NCBI GenBank assembly: GCA_028687575.1
Contig: JAQTZW010000016.1
Span: 13,725 to 60,679, forward strand
Length of the DNA: 46,955 nt
Direction: 5' to 3'
Origin: Gallionella sp.
GTDB taxonomy: Bacteria > Pseudomonadota > Gammaproteobacteria > Burkholderiales > Gallionellaceae
Positions within the stretch are counted from its first letter, which is position 1. Every line of letters begins with the position of its first letter. The notes under the pieces are model-generated. The model worked only from the letters and a program-made list of their open reading frames with translations. It had not been told where the DNA came from and did not search any database. The translations under genes and the position numbers were made by a program. Shown here piece after piece: positions 16,266 through 24,377 of this stretch.

Positions 16266-17063
16266 TTAGATCAATGTTTTCAGTAATAACTTGGTTGCGA
16301 GTGCCAACAATAGCACGGCGAACAGTTTGCGTAATAGACCGATTGTCAGGTGATGAGTGGCTTTTGCACCCAGCGGCGCGGTGAATATGCTGGCCAGCGC
16401 CGTCCAGGCCAGTGCGGGCAAATAGACGTAGCCCAGACTGCCAGAAGGCAGGGCGGGAGTCCCCATACCGGTCAGCACATAACCCAGCGTGCCGCCAATT
16501 GCGACCGGGAAGCTAATCGCTGCCGAGGTGCCGATGGCGCGGCGGATTGGCAGCTTACTCCACATCAGGAAGGGAATCACTACTGTGCCGCCGCCGATGG
16601 AGACGAGGCTGCTGAGCGAGCCGGCAAATATGCCAAATAGCCGGATGTTAGCGTTGCTTGGCAGGCGGCGCGAAGTGGGGGGCTGGATGTCGAGCAGAAT
16701 CTGCGCGGCTGCGAAATAGACGAACAGCGCAAAGATTAGCCCCAGATAATGCACCGGGATGCTGCTTGCCAGCAGGGTTCCCAGCGCGGTGCCCAAGAGT
16801 ATCCCTGGCGTGATGGTGCGCACCACGGGCCACTCGACGGCCTCGTGCTGGTGGTGTTTGCGCAGGCTGGCCAGCGCGGTGAAGACGATGGTTGCCATCG
16901 AAGTGCCCAGTGCCAGATGAAGTTGGTGATCGGCGGGGAAATGCTGTGCGTCGAACAGCAGCAGCAATACCGGCACCAGCACCGTGCCGCCACCGATGCC
17001 AAATAGCCCTCCCAGAAAGCCAATGCAGGCGCCGAGCAACAGGTAGGCGGCCAGCCACTCCAT
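16266..17063 (-). CDS. TauE/SafE family membrane permease
   Basis: A predicted sulfite/organosulfur exporter-type inner-membrane protein, 265 residues with about eight hydrophobic segments and two internally similar halves. The glycine-rich GGLFGIGGGTVLVPVLL near the start and SSLVSIGGGTVVIPFL in the second half are the family hallmarks. The substrate is not predictable. I chose the ATG at 17063, whose A overlaps the EVE gene's TGA, rather than the in-frame start at 17099. Confidence 0.88.
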   Translation of the reverse strand: MEWLAAYLLLGACIGFLGGLFGIGGGTVLVPVLLLLFDAQHFPADHQLHLALGTSMATIVFTALASLRKHHQHEAVEWPVVRTITPGILLGTALGTLLASSIPVHYLGLIFALFVYFAAAQILLDIQPPTSRRLPSNANIRLFGIFAGSLSSLVSIGGGTVVIPFLMWSKLPIRRAIGTSAAISFPVAIGGTLGYVLTGMGTPALPSGSLGYVYLPALAWTALASIFTAPLGAKATHHLTIGLLRKLFAVLLLALATKLLLKTLI

Positions 17064-17527
17064 CAGCCGTTGACGAGTGAAGTGGTGATGAATCTCCACT
17101 CATCTGGATCGAGCGGGGTGATGGACAGGCGGTTGCCGCGTTGCAGGATGCGCATGCCTGCGAGTTCGGGATGGCGGCGCAACTCGTCGAGCGAAATCAG
17201 CGGGATCTTTCTGACTAGTTGCACGTCCACATTGAACCAGCGCGGTTGTTCGCGAGTGGCCTTGGCGTCGAAATATTTGCTGACGGGGTCGAACTGCTTG
17301 ACATCCGGATAGGCGAGACTGGCGACGCGAGCGATGCCGGCCACACCCGGCACTTTGCAATTGGAGTGGTAGAACAGCACGCCATCGCCTATTTCCATTT
17401 GGTCACGCATAAAATTGCGCGCCTGATAATTGCGCACGCCGTACCAGTCCACGGTTTGCTCGGGAAATCCTGCCAGATCGTCAATGCTGACATCGGAAGG
17501 TTCGGATTTCATCAGCCAGTAGCGCAT
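17063..17527 (-). CDS. EVE domain protein
   Basis: A 154-residue single-domain PUA-fold protein resembling thymocyte nuclear protein 1. The start MRYWLMKSEPSDVSIDDL and the motifs WYGVRNYQARNFMRD and GVLFYHSN are characteristic. EVE domains bind modified bases in DNA or RNA; the ligand here is unknown. In betaproteobacteria this gene is often near zapA and 6S RNA (from memory), and here it is about 3 kb from them. It is co-directional and overlapping with TauE. Confidence 0.9.
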   Translation of the reverse strand: MRYWLMKSEPSDVSIDDLAGFPEQTVDWYGVRNYQARNFMRDQMEIGDGVLFYHSNCKVPGVAGIARVASLAYPDVKQFDPVSKYFDAKATREQPRWFNVDVQLVRKIPLISLDELRRHPELAGMRILQRGNRLSITPLDPDEWRFITTSLVNG

Positions 17528-17662
17528 GTCGTGCTCGTTGTGGGTGTTCAGTAAAGGGAGGCAATGTTACCCGAACAAGGCAAATCGAATCCAGCCGTAA
17601 TGACATCTATGACAAAGTTGCGGTACGCTTCCTGCAGGCAAGATTCAGTGGAGAAAACGGCC

Positions 17663-18925
17663 ATGACAGACATCGCCAAACGTGCCATGCAGACAGAAAG
17701 TCACCTCAGACAGCGCGAACTAGACCGGATGAAATGGCTGGCAGCTGGGTTACTGGGTTTCGCAGCCGCGCTGGATGTACTGGCGCAAGTGCAGGGCTGG
17801 GGCTATCTCAGGGCGTTCGCCGAGGCGGCGATGATAGGCGCGTTGGCCGACTGGTTCGCGGTGGTAGCGCTGTTCCGACATCCACTGGGCTTGCCCATTC
17901 CGCATACCGCCATCATTCCGCGCAACAAGCGCAGTCTGGCCAATAGTCTGGCCGATTTCGTGGTGGAGCATTTCCTGCGCGCCGAAACGATAGCACTGCG
18001 CCTCAATCGTTATGATGCGGCAAGCCATCTGTCGCAATGGCTGGCCGAGCAGTCGAATCGCCGCAAGGTGGCGGGCTATCTCAATCAGGCGGTCGCCTAC
18101 GGCGTGAGGGTGCTGGACGATAAGCGCATCCATGATTTTCTTGCTGTCGCGGTCAGGCACAGGGTGCAGGCCATGGATCTGTCCGGTTTGATTTCGGATG
18201 GGCTGCAATTAGTTACACGCGACTGCCGTCACCACCGCATCGTACACGGCGGGCTGCATCGTTTTGCGGACTATCTGGAGCATCCCGACAATGCCGAGCG
18301 TATTGCCGCGTTCGTCAAGGGTTGGAGCGAAAGCTCGTGGATACAAAACATGATAGAGCCGTTCGTGCCGGCAATCAGTGCCGCAGTGGCGCGGAAACTG
18401 CGCGCTCTGGCCGAAGATGAGAGCAGCATCATCTACCGAGAATTCGACGAGCAGGTGGATGTCTACCTGCAGCGTCTGCAGCTGGAGCCGGAATTTCGTG
18501 ACCGGGTGAACGGGTATAAGGAAAGGCTGTTGGAGCATCCCGAGTACGCTCGCCAAATCGAATCGCTGTGGAAGCAGTTGCGCGACTGGGTGGTGCTCGA
18601 CCTGTCGCGTCCCGACTCGGTGATTTCGCTACGCATCGAGAATCTGGTCGGAGAGTTGGAGCAGCACTTGCTGGAAAATGAAGACTTGCGTAGTTGGCTG
18701 AATGAACAGATACAGGCCGCGCTGATTCGCACTGCCAACGCTAACAAGGGCATGGTAGGGGAGCTGATTCGCGAGGAATTAATCAAGTGGGACGATAAAT
18801 ATCTGGTAGAAAAGCTGGAGCTCTACCTCGGGCGTGATCTCCAGTTCATTCGTCTGAATGGTACCTTGGTCGGGGGGCTGTTCGGTCTGCTGATCTACGC
18901 GGCGAGCCACTTTGCGGGACTTTGA
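17663..18925 (+). CDS. DUF445 family membrane protein
   Basis: A 420-residue protein with hydrophobic segments near residues 20-70 and at the very C-terminus (GGLFGLLIYAAS), and a long helical middle. GALADWFAVVALFRHPLGLPIPHTAIIPRNK is the DUF445 hallmark region. The function is unknown in bacteria. The ATG at 17663 has GGAGA eight bases upstream; the open frame to 17564 has no family similarity. It is divergent from the EVE gene and probably monocistronic. Confidence 0.88.
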   Translation: MTDIAKRAMQTESHLRQRELDRMKWLAAGLLGFAAALDVLAQVQGWGYLRAFAEAAMIGALADWFAVVALFRHPLGLPIPHTAIIPRNKRSLANSLADFVVEHFLRAETIALRLNRYDAASHLSQWLAEQSNRRKVAGYLNQAVAYGVRVLDDKRIHDFLAVAVRHRVQAMDLSGLISDGLQLVTRDCRHHRIVHGGLHRFADYLEHPDNAERIAAFVKGWSESSWIQNMIEPFVPAISAAVARKLRALAEDESSIIYREFDEQVDVYLQRLQLEPEFRDRVNGYKERLLEHPEYARQIESLWKQLRDWVVLDLSRPDSVISLRIENLVGELEQHLLENEDLRSWLNEQIQAALIRTANANKGMVGELIREELIKWDDKYLVEKLELYLGRDLQFIRLNGTLVGGLFGLLIYAASHFAGL

Positions 18926-19088
18926 GCAGCGGCGTTGGCAGGCTGACTGTTACTTTTGGCCTATATTCGCAATGAATTTTCAGGGGTAGAGTGCGGCTCA
19001 GCGATGGGAGCGCATCCAGCCCGCTTCTCAGGTTTCATTTGCTGTGGTCAGATCGGGCTCTCAACCTTACTCAACAGGAGATATTGAA

Positions 19089-19901
19089 ATGGCTTTCGAG
19101 AACGTGGGGCGTGTCTGGACGATAAATTCCTTTGCCGAGTATTTGACTACCCTTGAAAGACCGATGTGGTGCCGAGCGGTAGTGCTACATCACACCGGTG
19201 CGCCCTGTTTGGCTGATCGCCCCAAAGGGTTGCTGATTCAGCACATGCACAACCTCCAGTATTTCTACCAGCAGGAAAAGGGTTGGAGTGCGGGGCCGCA
19301 TCTATTTGTGGATGAGGACGAGCTGTTTGGTATGTGCGACCTAACCAAGAAGGGCATCCATGCGGTCAGTTTTAATAGCCTTGCCATCGGCATTGAGGTG
19401 CTTGGTAACTACGATGCTGAAGATCCGCTGACGGGGCGGGGGTTGCAGTGCTGGACCATGGCGGCAGCAGCGGTAAAAGCCTTGTTGGACTGGCTTGGGT
19501 TGCCTGCCACCGAGCAAACTATCCTTTTCCATCGAGACGACCCTACGACCGGCAAGAAGTGTCCTGGCAGTAAAGTGCTCAAGCCCTGGATCATCGATCT
19601 GGTCACCAATTCGATAGGGTTATCAGCGGTTACTGATTTGGCTCAGCAACCGGATGTCGGGATGGCTTGGGCGCTATGGGATTTTCGAGGAGAGAAATGG
19701 TGTGTACCGGTTTATGATTTCCTCGTTGCCAAAGGTGTCAAGCCTGTAACAATCGCCAAAAAACTCAAGGTTGTAGCCGGGGAATATTTTTATGGCAGTG
19801 AGTTGCTGGAAGGCGCGTACTACGTCAAGGCGAATGATGTCATCAAGCCGGACCAGCGTACATGGGCACCTGCTTATGAGGTTATGCAGCTGTTGCCTTA
19901 G
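19089..19901 (+). CDS. Peptidoglycan-recognition-type N-acetylmuramoyl-L-alanine amidase
   Basis: A 270-residue predicted zinc amidase that would cut the bond between MurNAc and the peptide stem. Zinc-ligand motifs are VVLHHTG near residue 35 and FHRDD ... KKCPG near 150-165; HLFVDEDELFGM and FNSLAIGIEVLGNYD are typical of amidase_2/PGRP folds. About 85 C-terminal residues form an extra domain I do not recognise. No signal peptide is seen, which fits a phage-type endolysin or an effector more than a housekeeping amidase. The ATG at 19089 has AGGAGAT upstream. It stands alone between DUF445 and 6S RNA. Confidence 0.8.
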   Translation: MAFENVGRVWTINSFAEYLTTLERPMWCRAVVLHHTGAPCLADRPKGLLIQHMHNLQYFYQQEKGWSAGPHLFVDEDELFGMCDLTKKGIHAVSFNSLAIGIEVLGNYDAEDPLTGRGLQCWTMAAAAVKALLDWLGLPATEQTILFHRDDPTTGKKCPGSKVLKPWIIDLVTNSIGLSAVTDLAQQPDVGMAWALWDFRGEKWCVPVYDFLVAKGVKPVTIAKKLKVVAGEYFYGSELLEGAYYVKANDVIKPDQRTWAPAYEVMQLLP

Positions 19902-19930
19902 GCGGATACCCCGGATTTGCCTCTGTGCCT

Positions 19931-19968
19931 CACAAAAAACTGCAGGCTTCGGGCGGCGATTTTTTGTG
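19931..19968. terminator. Possible terminator after the amidase gene
   Basis: CACAAAAAA (19931-19939) and TTTTTTGTG (19960-19968) are perfect inverted arms around a GC-rich core. The T-run on either strand would let it act as a weak bidirectional terminator between the amidase gene and the oppositely transcribed 6S RNA gene. Confidence 0.5.
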
Positions 19969-20002
19969 TGGCCGAATCAAGATTTCAGCTTGGCAAACGA
20001 AA

Positions 20003-20024
20003 AGTGCGACCCTAAGGTCGCACT
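20003..20024 (-). terminator. Intrinsic terminator of 6S RNA
   Basis: On the minus strand AGTGCGACC, a four-base loop and GGTCGCACT form a perfect nine-pair stem followed by TTTCGTTTG. It lies directly downstream of the 6S RNA sequence. Confidence 0.8.
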
Positions 20025-20025
20025 G

Positions 20026-20206
20026 AATAGGTCCCCCGCCTGTGCCGTTGACCCGGCATCTCGAACCGAAAGGTTCAAGACGGTCACTTCTCTGCCACAT
20101 CAGGCTCGTCCGCAAGGGACGTTCACAACAGCGGCGTGTGAGTCGTGACCTTTTAAAATACTTGGTTCAAAGAATATATGGGTCTGACGAACACTGCAGG
20201 GGAAAA
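20026..20206 (-). ncRNA. ssrS: 6S RNA (RNA polymerase regulator)
   Basis: 6S RNA mimics an open promoter and sequesters sigma-70 RNA polymerase in stationary phase. On the minus strand I can fold the canonical shape. A closing stem forms between CCCCTGC...GACCC on the 5' side and GGGTC...GGCGGGGG on the 3' side, followed by an AT-rich bubble. GGTCAC pairs with GTGACC, with an apical hairpin CGTCC/GGACG. The 3' side carries the hairpin CTTGAACC-TTTC-GGTTCGAG, equivalent to the one in E. coli. The length is about 180 bases, the usual size. It lies downstream of zapA, as in many proteobacteria. Ends are approximate. Confidence 0.85.
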
Positions 20207-20226
20207 CTTGATCAAGATGTCTGAAT

Positions 20227-20257
20227 AATTCACAATCAATTGATTTTGTTGTGAATT
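20227..20257. repeat. Hairpin between zapA and 6S RNA
   Basis: AATTCACAA (20227-20235) and TTGTGAATT (20249-20257) are perfect 9-base arms just after the zapA stop. It may end or stabilise the zapA transcript, or lie in the 6S promoter region. There is no clear T-run. Confidence 0.5.
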
Positions 20258-20263
20258 TAATTT

Positions 20264-20575
20264 CTAAAACAATCTATCTTGCTCGGATAACGCTTGATCT
20301 ATTGCCATCTGCATGGAGTTCATTCTACGCGTAAAGTCTCCTAGGTCAACCCCACGACCGAGTTTCATAGTGAGTAATTCATGGCTGATGTTGAGTGCCG
20401 CCATGATGGCGATACGTTCTGCATTTACGATTTTGCCGGTATCCCGAATCTCAATCATTTTTTTATTCAGGTAGGCAACGGCATCCATCAGTGCCTCGCG
20501 CTCGTCTTCCGGGCAGGCGACGCGCAATTCACGATCAAGTATCGTGACGTTAAGTGTGTTTGTTTTGTCGCTCAT
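20264..20575 (-). CDS. zapA: Cell division protein ZapA
   Basis: A Z-ring stabiliser that binds FtsZ as a dimer/tetramer. It is 103 residues; NVTILDRELRVACPEDEREALMDAVAYLNKKM is the conserved globular head, and the rest is a coiled coil (VNAERIAIMAALNISHELL). The start ATG at 20575 overlaps the upstream small gene's stop (ATGA). 6S RNA follows downstream on the same strand. Confidence 0.95.
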   Translation of the reverse strand: MSDKTNTLNVTILDRELRVACPEDEREALMDAVAYLNKKMIEIRDTGKIVNAERIAIMAALNISHELLTMKLGRGVDLGDFTRRMNSMQMAIDQALSEQDRLF

Positions 20576-20772
20576 GGTTGTCCTTCGGGCAAGGCGGACA
20601 GCAGTTTTTCGAGGCGGATGGTGGCATTCGCCATCTTGTCTTTACACACCCGATTGTCACTATGTGCATGTGCCAACTCTTGGCGGAGTCTGTGGTTTTC
20701 CGAATGCAGCTTGCCGTATGCCTGTATCAGCAGGGTAAGTTTATTTTCCAAGGCGTTGAGTTCATTTTCCAT
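20572..20772 (-). CDS. Small coiled-coil protein, ZapB-like (TIGR02449 type)
   Basis: A 66-residue, almost entirely coiled-coil protein (MENELNALENKLTLLIQAYGKL, then heptad-like ENHRLRQELAHAHSDN). Proteins of this kind are encoded directly upstream of zapA in many beta- and gammaproteobacteria and are thought to act with the Z-ring. I chose the ATG at 20772, where the coiled coil begins; an in-frame start at 20808 is possible. It is translationally coupled to zapA by a 4-base overlap. Confidence 0.85.
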   Translation of the reverse strand: MENELNALENKLTLLIQAYGKLHSENHRLRQELAHAHSDNRVCKDKMANATIRLEKLLSALPEGQP

Positions 20773-20867
20773 GCGGCTAATATAGTTTGGAAAGTGCTGG
20801 AAAGTCAAACGCTAAGGTGCGGTTTTACAGGGGTTTTGTCAGTGACTGGGGGTAGTTGATGCGACTG

Positions 20868-20876
20868 TGATAGAAT
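20868..20876 (+). promoter_or_regulatory. Candidate extended -10 promoter for the riboswitch transcript
   Basis: TGATAGAAT is an extended -10 element ending 13 bases before the start of the cobalamin riboswitch. No good -35 hexamer is present at 17 bases, as is usual for extended -10 promoters. It is divergent from the zapB-like/zapA unit. Confidence 0.5.
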
Positions 20877-20888
20877 CCGCGCCGCTTT

Positions 20889-21120
20889 GAGGTGCCCGAC
20901 TGCATGGCAGGCGGGTTAAACGGGAAGCAGGTGCGTTGTCAGAGAGTAAGGAGGGTGGATCCGTTCGGGATTGACTGTCTGGAATCTGGCGGCAAGGCCA
21001 GCGCTGCCCCCGCAACGGTAAACGAGTGTGGGTTTTTCATCATGCCACTGTGAGCAATCATGGGAAGGCGAAAAATCAAGACTTGTGAGCCCGGATACCG
21101 GCCTGAGAGCATAGTTCGGG
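20889..21120 (+). promoter_or_regulatory. Cobalamin (B12) riboswitch
   Basis: Conserved aptamer segments appear in order: GGGAAGCAGGTG at 20922-20933, GCTGCCCCCGCAACGGTAA near 21003-21021, the CATGCCACTGTG segment near 21041-21052, GGGAAGGCG near 21062, and the B12-box-like GCCCGGATACCGGCC near 21089-21103. It precedes btuB, whose outer-membrane transport product is a classic target. Downstream, GCGCAT (21135-21140) can pair with ATGCGC (21149-21154), and CCAGCG with CGCTTGG just before the btuB ribosome binding site. This suggests that adenosylcobalamin represses translation initiation. Confidence 0.95.
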
Positions 21121-21242
21121 AAATGCTGCGGGAGGCGCATGGACGGTGATGCGCTCGCGTTCGCTATCCTTGCTTGTCCAAGTGTTTCCTGTGTTTGTAA
21201 TGCTCCAGCGGGGTCGCTTGGGGCTTAAATCGGGAAATCAAA

Positions 21243-23066
21243 ATGAATCAAAAATTACTCTCGGTCGTACTGTTCGGTACGATCGTCTTGCCATTTGGCG
21301 CGTACGCGGCAACCGATAGTTTGGACGAGGTGGTAGTAACCGCCTCTCGCGTGTCCCAACCACTGGATAAAACGATAGCCCACACCACGGTACTTAATGA
21401 GCAGGCGATACGCCAGTCTGGTGCGGCCGACGTAGAGAGCTTGCTGCGTTCGATGGCGGGCATCGAGGTGACGCAGAATGGCGGCCTAGGCAAACAATCC
21501 AGCATCTTAATGCGCGGTACCAATTCTACGCATGTGTTGGTGCTGCTGGATGGCGTGCGCATTGGCTCTGCCACGACTGGGGCGACGGCGCTAGACCAGA
21601 TCATGCTGGATGGCATAGAGCGCATTGAGGTGGTACGCGGCAACGTTAGTAGCATGTATGGGTCCGAGGCGATCGGCGGGGTGATCCAGTTGTTCACCAA
21701 GCGCGGTCATGGTGCGCCTGGCCTCAATGCCAGCGTCGGCCTGGGCAGTCTCGGTACGCAGCGTCTGGCGGCAGGTTTCTCCGGCGAAGTGAATGACAGT
21801 TCGTTCAGCGTACAGGTCGGCAATGTCAAAACCAATGGCGTGTCGGCGATCAATCCATTACTTGTGCCGGCGGCTAATCCCAATCGCAACGGTTACGACA
21901 ACACCACGCTGAACGCGCAACTGAATCATGCGTTCAACGCCGACCACATGCTGACGGCTACCCTGTTCAGTACACGTGGCAAGGGTTCATATGACAGTGC
22001 TTTTGGCCTGCCAACCGATATTAATGACGCGCTGACGAGCGTCGATAAATTCTCGCTGGCGATGGATAACCAGTTAAGTGAAAAATGGCACAGCAGTTTG
22101 CGCGCATCGCAGGGGACTGACGAAAATCGTAGTTACACCAATGGCATCCAACTGTTCCGATTTCTGACTCGAAGCAAGCAACTGGTCTGGCAAAACGAGA
22201 TTAAATTGGCCGATACGCAGCACCTGAATCTGGCGGTCGAGCATTTGGGTCAGGCGGTATCTTCCAGCACCGTGTTCACGCAGAATTCGCGCAATGTGAA
22301 TAGCCTGCTGGCGGGTTATGTCGGTGATTATGGTGTGCATCAAGTGCAGGCTAATGTCCGTCAGGACCGTTATGCCAGTTTCGGCACGATCAATACCGGG
22401 TTGTTGGGCTATGGCCTGCAATTCGCCGATGCCTGGCGTCTGACGGCCAGCATTGCCAATGCCTTCAAGGCGCCGACCATCAATGACCTGTATTACCCGC
22501 TTACCTGGGGGTTCTCCGGCAATCCGAATCTGCGCCCGGAGCGTGCCCAGAACAAGGAAGTTGCACTGCGCTATGCCGCCAAGGATCAGCGACTGGACAT
22601 CGTATATTTCAATAATCGTATTCGTGATCTGATTTCCGTCAACAATACTTTCACCAGCATGACCAATGTCGGCGAGGCGAAGATAGACGGTCTGGAGCTG
22701 AGCTATGCGGGGTCGTTTGACGGTACCAGAGTCAAAGCCGATCTGGCATTCCAGAATCCTCGTGATGCGACCACTGGCACTGTGTTGCTGAAGCGTGCGA
22801 AGGAATTTGCCACGCTCGGAGTGGCGCACGATTTCGATAACTGGAGTGCGGGCGTTGAGTTGCGTCACAGCGGTGCGCGTCAGGATTTCGGCGCAAAAAC
22901 CCTGACCAGCTATCAACTGCTGAACTTGAGCGCCAGTTACAGGATGGCGGCGGGTTTGAACCTGACTGCGCGCCTTGATAATGTGACCAACCGTGATTAT
23001 GCCGAGACTTACGGCTATAACACGCTCGGTCGCACTTTGTTCGTTAGCTTGAGTTACCTGCAGTAA
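21243..23066 (+). CDS. btuB: TonB-dependent vitamin B12 receptor BtuB
   Basis: An outer-membrane 22-strand barrel that imports cobalamin with TonB energy, 607 residues. The signal peptide ends after FGAYA (about residue 22), followed by the TonB box DEVVVTASR. The plug domain includes VLVLLDGVRIGS and IERIEVVRGNVSSMYGSEAIGGVIQLFTKRG, and the protein ends in a barrel strand with aromatic residues (TLFVSLSYLQ). The B12 riboswitch upstream supports the substrate call. A strong terminator follows the gene. Confidence 0.95.
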   Translation: MNQKLLSVVLFGTIVLPFGAYAATDSLDEVVVTASRVSQPLDKTIAHTTVLNEQAIRQSGAADVESLLRSMAGIEVTQNGGLGKQSSILMRGTNSTHVLVLLDGVRIGSATTGATALDQIMLDGIERIEVVRGNVSSMYGSEAIGGVIQLFTKRGHGAPGLNASVGLGSLGTQRLAAGFSGEVNDSSFSVQVGNVKTNGVSAINPLLVPAANPNRNGYDNTTLNAQLNHAFNADHMLTATLFSTRGKGSYDSAFGLPTDINDALTSVDKFSLAMDNQLSEKWHSSLRASQGTDENRSYTNGIQLFRFLTRSKQLVWQNEIKLADTQHLNLAVEHLGQAVSSSTVFTQNSRNVNSLLAGYVGDYGVHQVQANVRQDRYASFGTINTGLLGYGLQFADAWRLTASIANAFKAPTINDLYYPLTWGFSGNPNLRPERAQNKEVALRYAAKDQRLDIVYFNNRIRDLISVNNTFTSMTNVGEAKIDGLELSYAGSFDGTRVKADLAFQNPRDATTGTVLLKRAKEFATLGVAHDFDNWSAGVELRHSGARQDFGAKTLTSYQLLNLSASYRMAAGLNLTARLDNVTNRDYAETYGYNTLGRTLFVSLSYLQ

Positions 23067-23072
23067 TGAGGT

Positions 23073-23102
23073 GCAAAGGCGGCGTTGCCGCCTTTGCTTT
23101 TT
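23073..23102 (+). terminator. Intrinsic terminator after btuB
   Basis: GCAAAGGCGGC (23073-23083) and GCCGCCTTTGC (23087-23097) form a perfect 11-pair stem with a GTT loop, followed by five T. It lies between btuB and btuM, so btuM-cobO either has its own promoter or depends on partial read-through. Confidence 0.9.
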
Positions 23103-23157
23103 GTGCGGCTTGGTGTACTGTTAGCCCCGATGAATTAGCACTTACACAGGTGAAGAG

Positions 23158-23721
23158 ATGAAAAATTTGCAAATCAAAAACATTGTCATAGTCGGCACAC
23201 TGGTAGCCTTGATGGCGGCCACGCGTATGCACCATTTTGGCAGTCCTCTACATCTGCCGGACGCTTCGCTGGCGGTATTCTTGTTGGCAGGATTTTTGCT
23301 GGCCAGCCCGACCTTGTTCGGGGTTTTGCTGCTGGAGGCGGCAGTGCTGGACTATGCTGCAATCACCCAGATGGGTGTGAGCGACTATTGTGTGACACCC
23401 GCTTACGGGTTCCTGATTCCAACCTATGCCGTGTTGTGGATGGCTGGACGCTACAGTGCGCGCATAGACCGCCACAATGTACACAGCCTGATTCCGTTCG
23501 CCGGCATCGCGTTCGCGGCATTGAGCGCGGCGTTCGTGATCTCCAACGGGTCGTTCTTCCTGTTCTCTGGGCGTTATCCAAGCATGAGTATTGCCGATTA
23601 TGCTGTGCAAGTCGGCCAGTATTACCTGCCATACCTCTCCAGTGCCGTTTTGTATCTGGCCCCCGCCTTCCTGCTCTACGCGATCTTCATTCACCGCGCC
23701 GACGCGGCACACTCCGCCTGA
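23158..23721 (+). CDS. btuM: Solitary vitamin B12 transporter BtuM
   Basis: An inner-membrane protein of 187 residues with about six hydrophobic helices, matching the BtuM family: solitary ECF S-component-like cobalamin transporters. In Thiobacillus denitrificans BtuM a conserved cysteine (Cys80) coordinates cobalt and removes the cyanide ligand. Here a cysteine at residue 78 sits in SDYCVTPAYGF, at nearly the same position. TRMHHFGSPLHLPDAS near residues 22-37 is a conserved loop. It is placed between btuB and cobO. No ECF ATPases or btuFCD are visible in the window, consistent with a solitary transporter. The family call is from memory of motifs and context. Confidence 0.82.
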   Translation: MKNLQIKNIVIVGTLVALMAATRMHHFGSPLHLPDASLAVFLLAGFLLASPTLFGVLLLEAAVLDYAAITQMGVSDYCVTPAYGFLIPTYAVLWMAGRYSARIDRHNVHSLIPFAGIAFAALSAAFVISNGSFFLFSGRYPSMSIADYAVQVGQYYLPYLSSAVLYLAPAFLLYAIFIHRADAAHSA

Positions 23722-23725
23722 CATC

Positions 23726-24325
23726 ATGCCGGATGACGGCGCGCAGCACGGTCGCCGCATGGCGCGCAAGAAAGCCGCAGTGGATGCGGCAATCGCGCGC
23801 GCCGAGCGGGACAAGGGCTTGCTGCTGGTTTTGACCGGCAACGGCAAGGGCAAATCCAGTTCGGCGTTCGGCATGCTGGCGCGCACGCTGGGCTATGGCT
23901 TCAAGGCTGGGGTGGCGCAATTCATCAAGAACCGCCGCGACACTGGTGAAGAGGCCTTCTTCGCTTCCCATCCCAGCGTGCAGTGGCATGTGCTGGGCGA
24001 CGGATTCACTTGGGATACGCAGAATCGCGAGGCTGACATCGCCAGTGCTCGCCGTGGCTGGGAGGTTGCGCGGGCTATGTTGCAAGATGCCACGCTGCAT
24101 CTGGTAGTGCTCGATGAACTGACCTATTTACTCAATTACGATTATCTGGACGCACAACAAGTCTGTGCCGATCTTGCCGCCCGCCCGCCGATGCAGCATG
24201 TGGTGGTCACTGGGCGGGCTGCGCCGGAATGCCTGCTGGCAATGGCAGACACAGTCAGCGAGTTGCGGGATGTCAAACATGCCTTCCGCGACGGGGTGCG
24301 TGCGCAGCCCGGCATAGACCTGTAA
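23726..24325 (+). CDS. cobO: Cob(I)alamin / cob(I)yrinic acid a,c-diamide adenosyltransferase
   Basis: Transfers the adenosyl group of ATP to the Co(I) corrinoid, giving adenosylcobalamin. It is 199 residues with a CobA/CobO-type P-loop TGNGKGKSSSAFG near residues 37-49, VAQFIKN, and LVVLDELTYLLNYDYLD as Walker B region. I chose the ATG at 23726, 4 bases after the btuM stop. The context is salvage: uptake (BtuB, BtuM), then adenosylation. It could equally be called btuR. Confidence 0.93.
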   Translation: MPDDGAQHGRRMARKKAAVDAAIARAERDKGLLLVLTGNGKGKSSSAFGMLARTLGYGFKAGVAQFIKNRRDTGEEAFFASHPSVQWHVLGDGFTWDTQNREADIASARRGWEVARAMLQDATLHLVVLDELTYLLNYDYLDAQQVCADLAARPPMQHVVVTGRAAPECLLAMADTVSELRDVKHAFRDGVRAQPGIDL

Positions 24326-24377
24326 CTGTGGTTGCTGCAATCGCCATGCCTGCGGTGTTTCTGCTAAAGTGCGCGCT

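Noticed and set aside
20050..20080. tRNA-like GGTTCGAG stem
   Set aside because: It is the 3' hairpin of 6S RNA; there is no acceptor stem, anticodon arm or CCA context.
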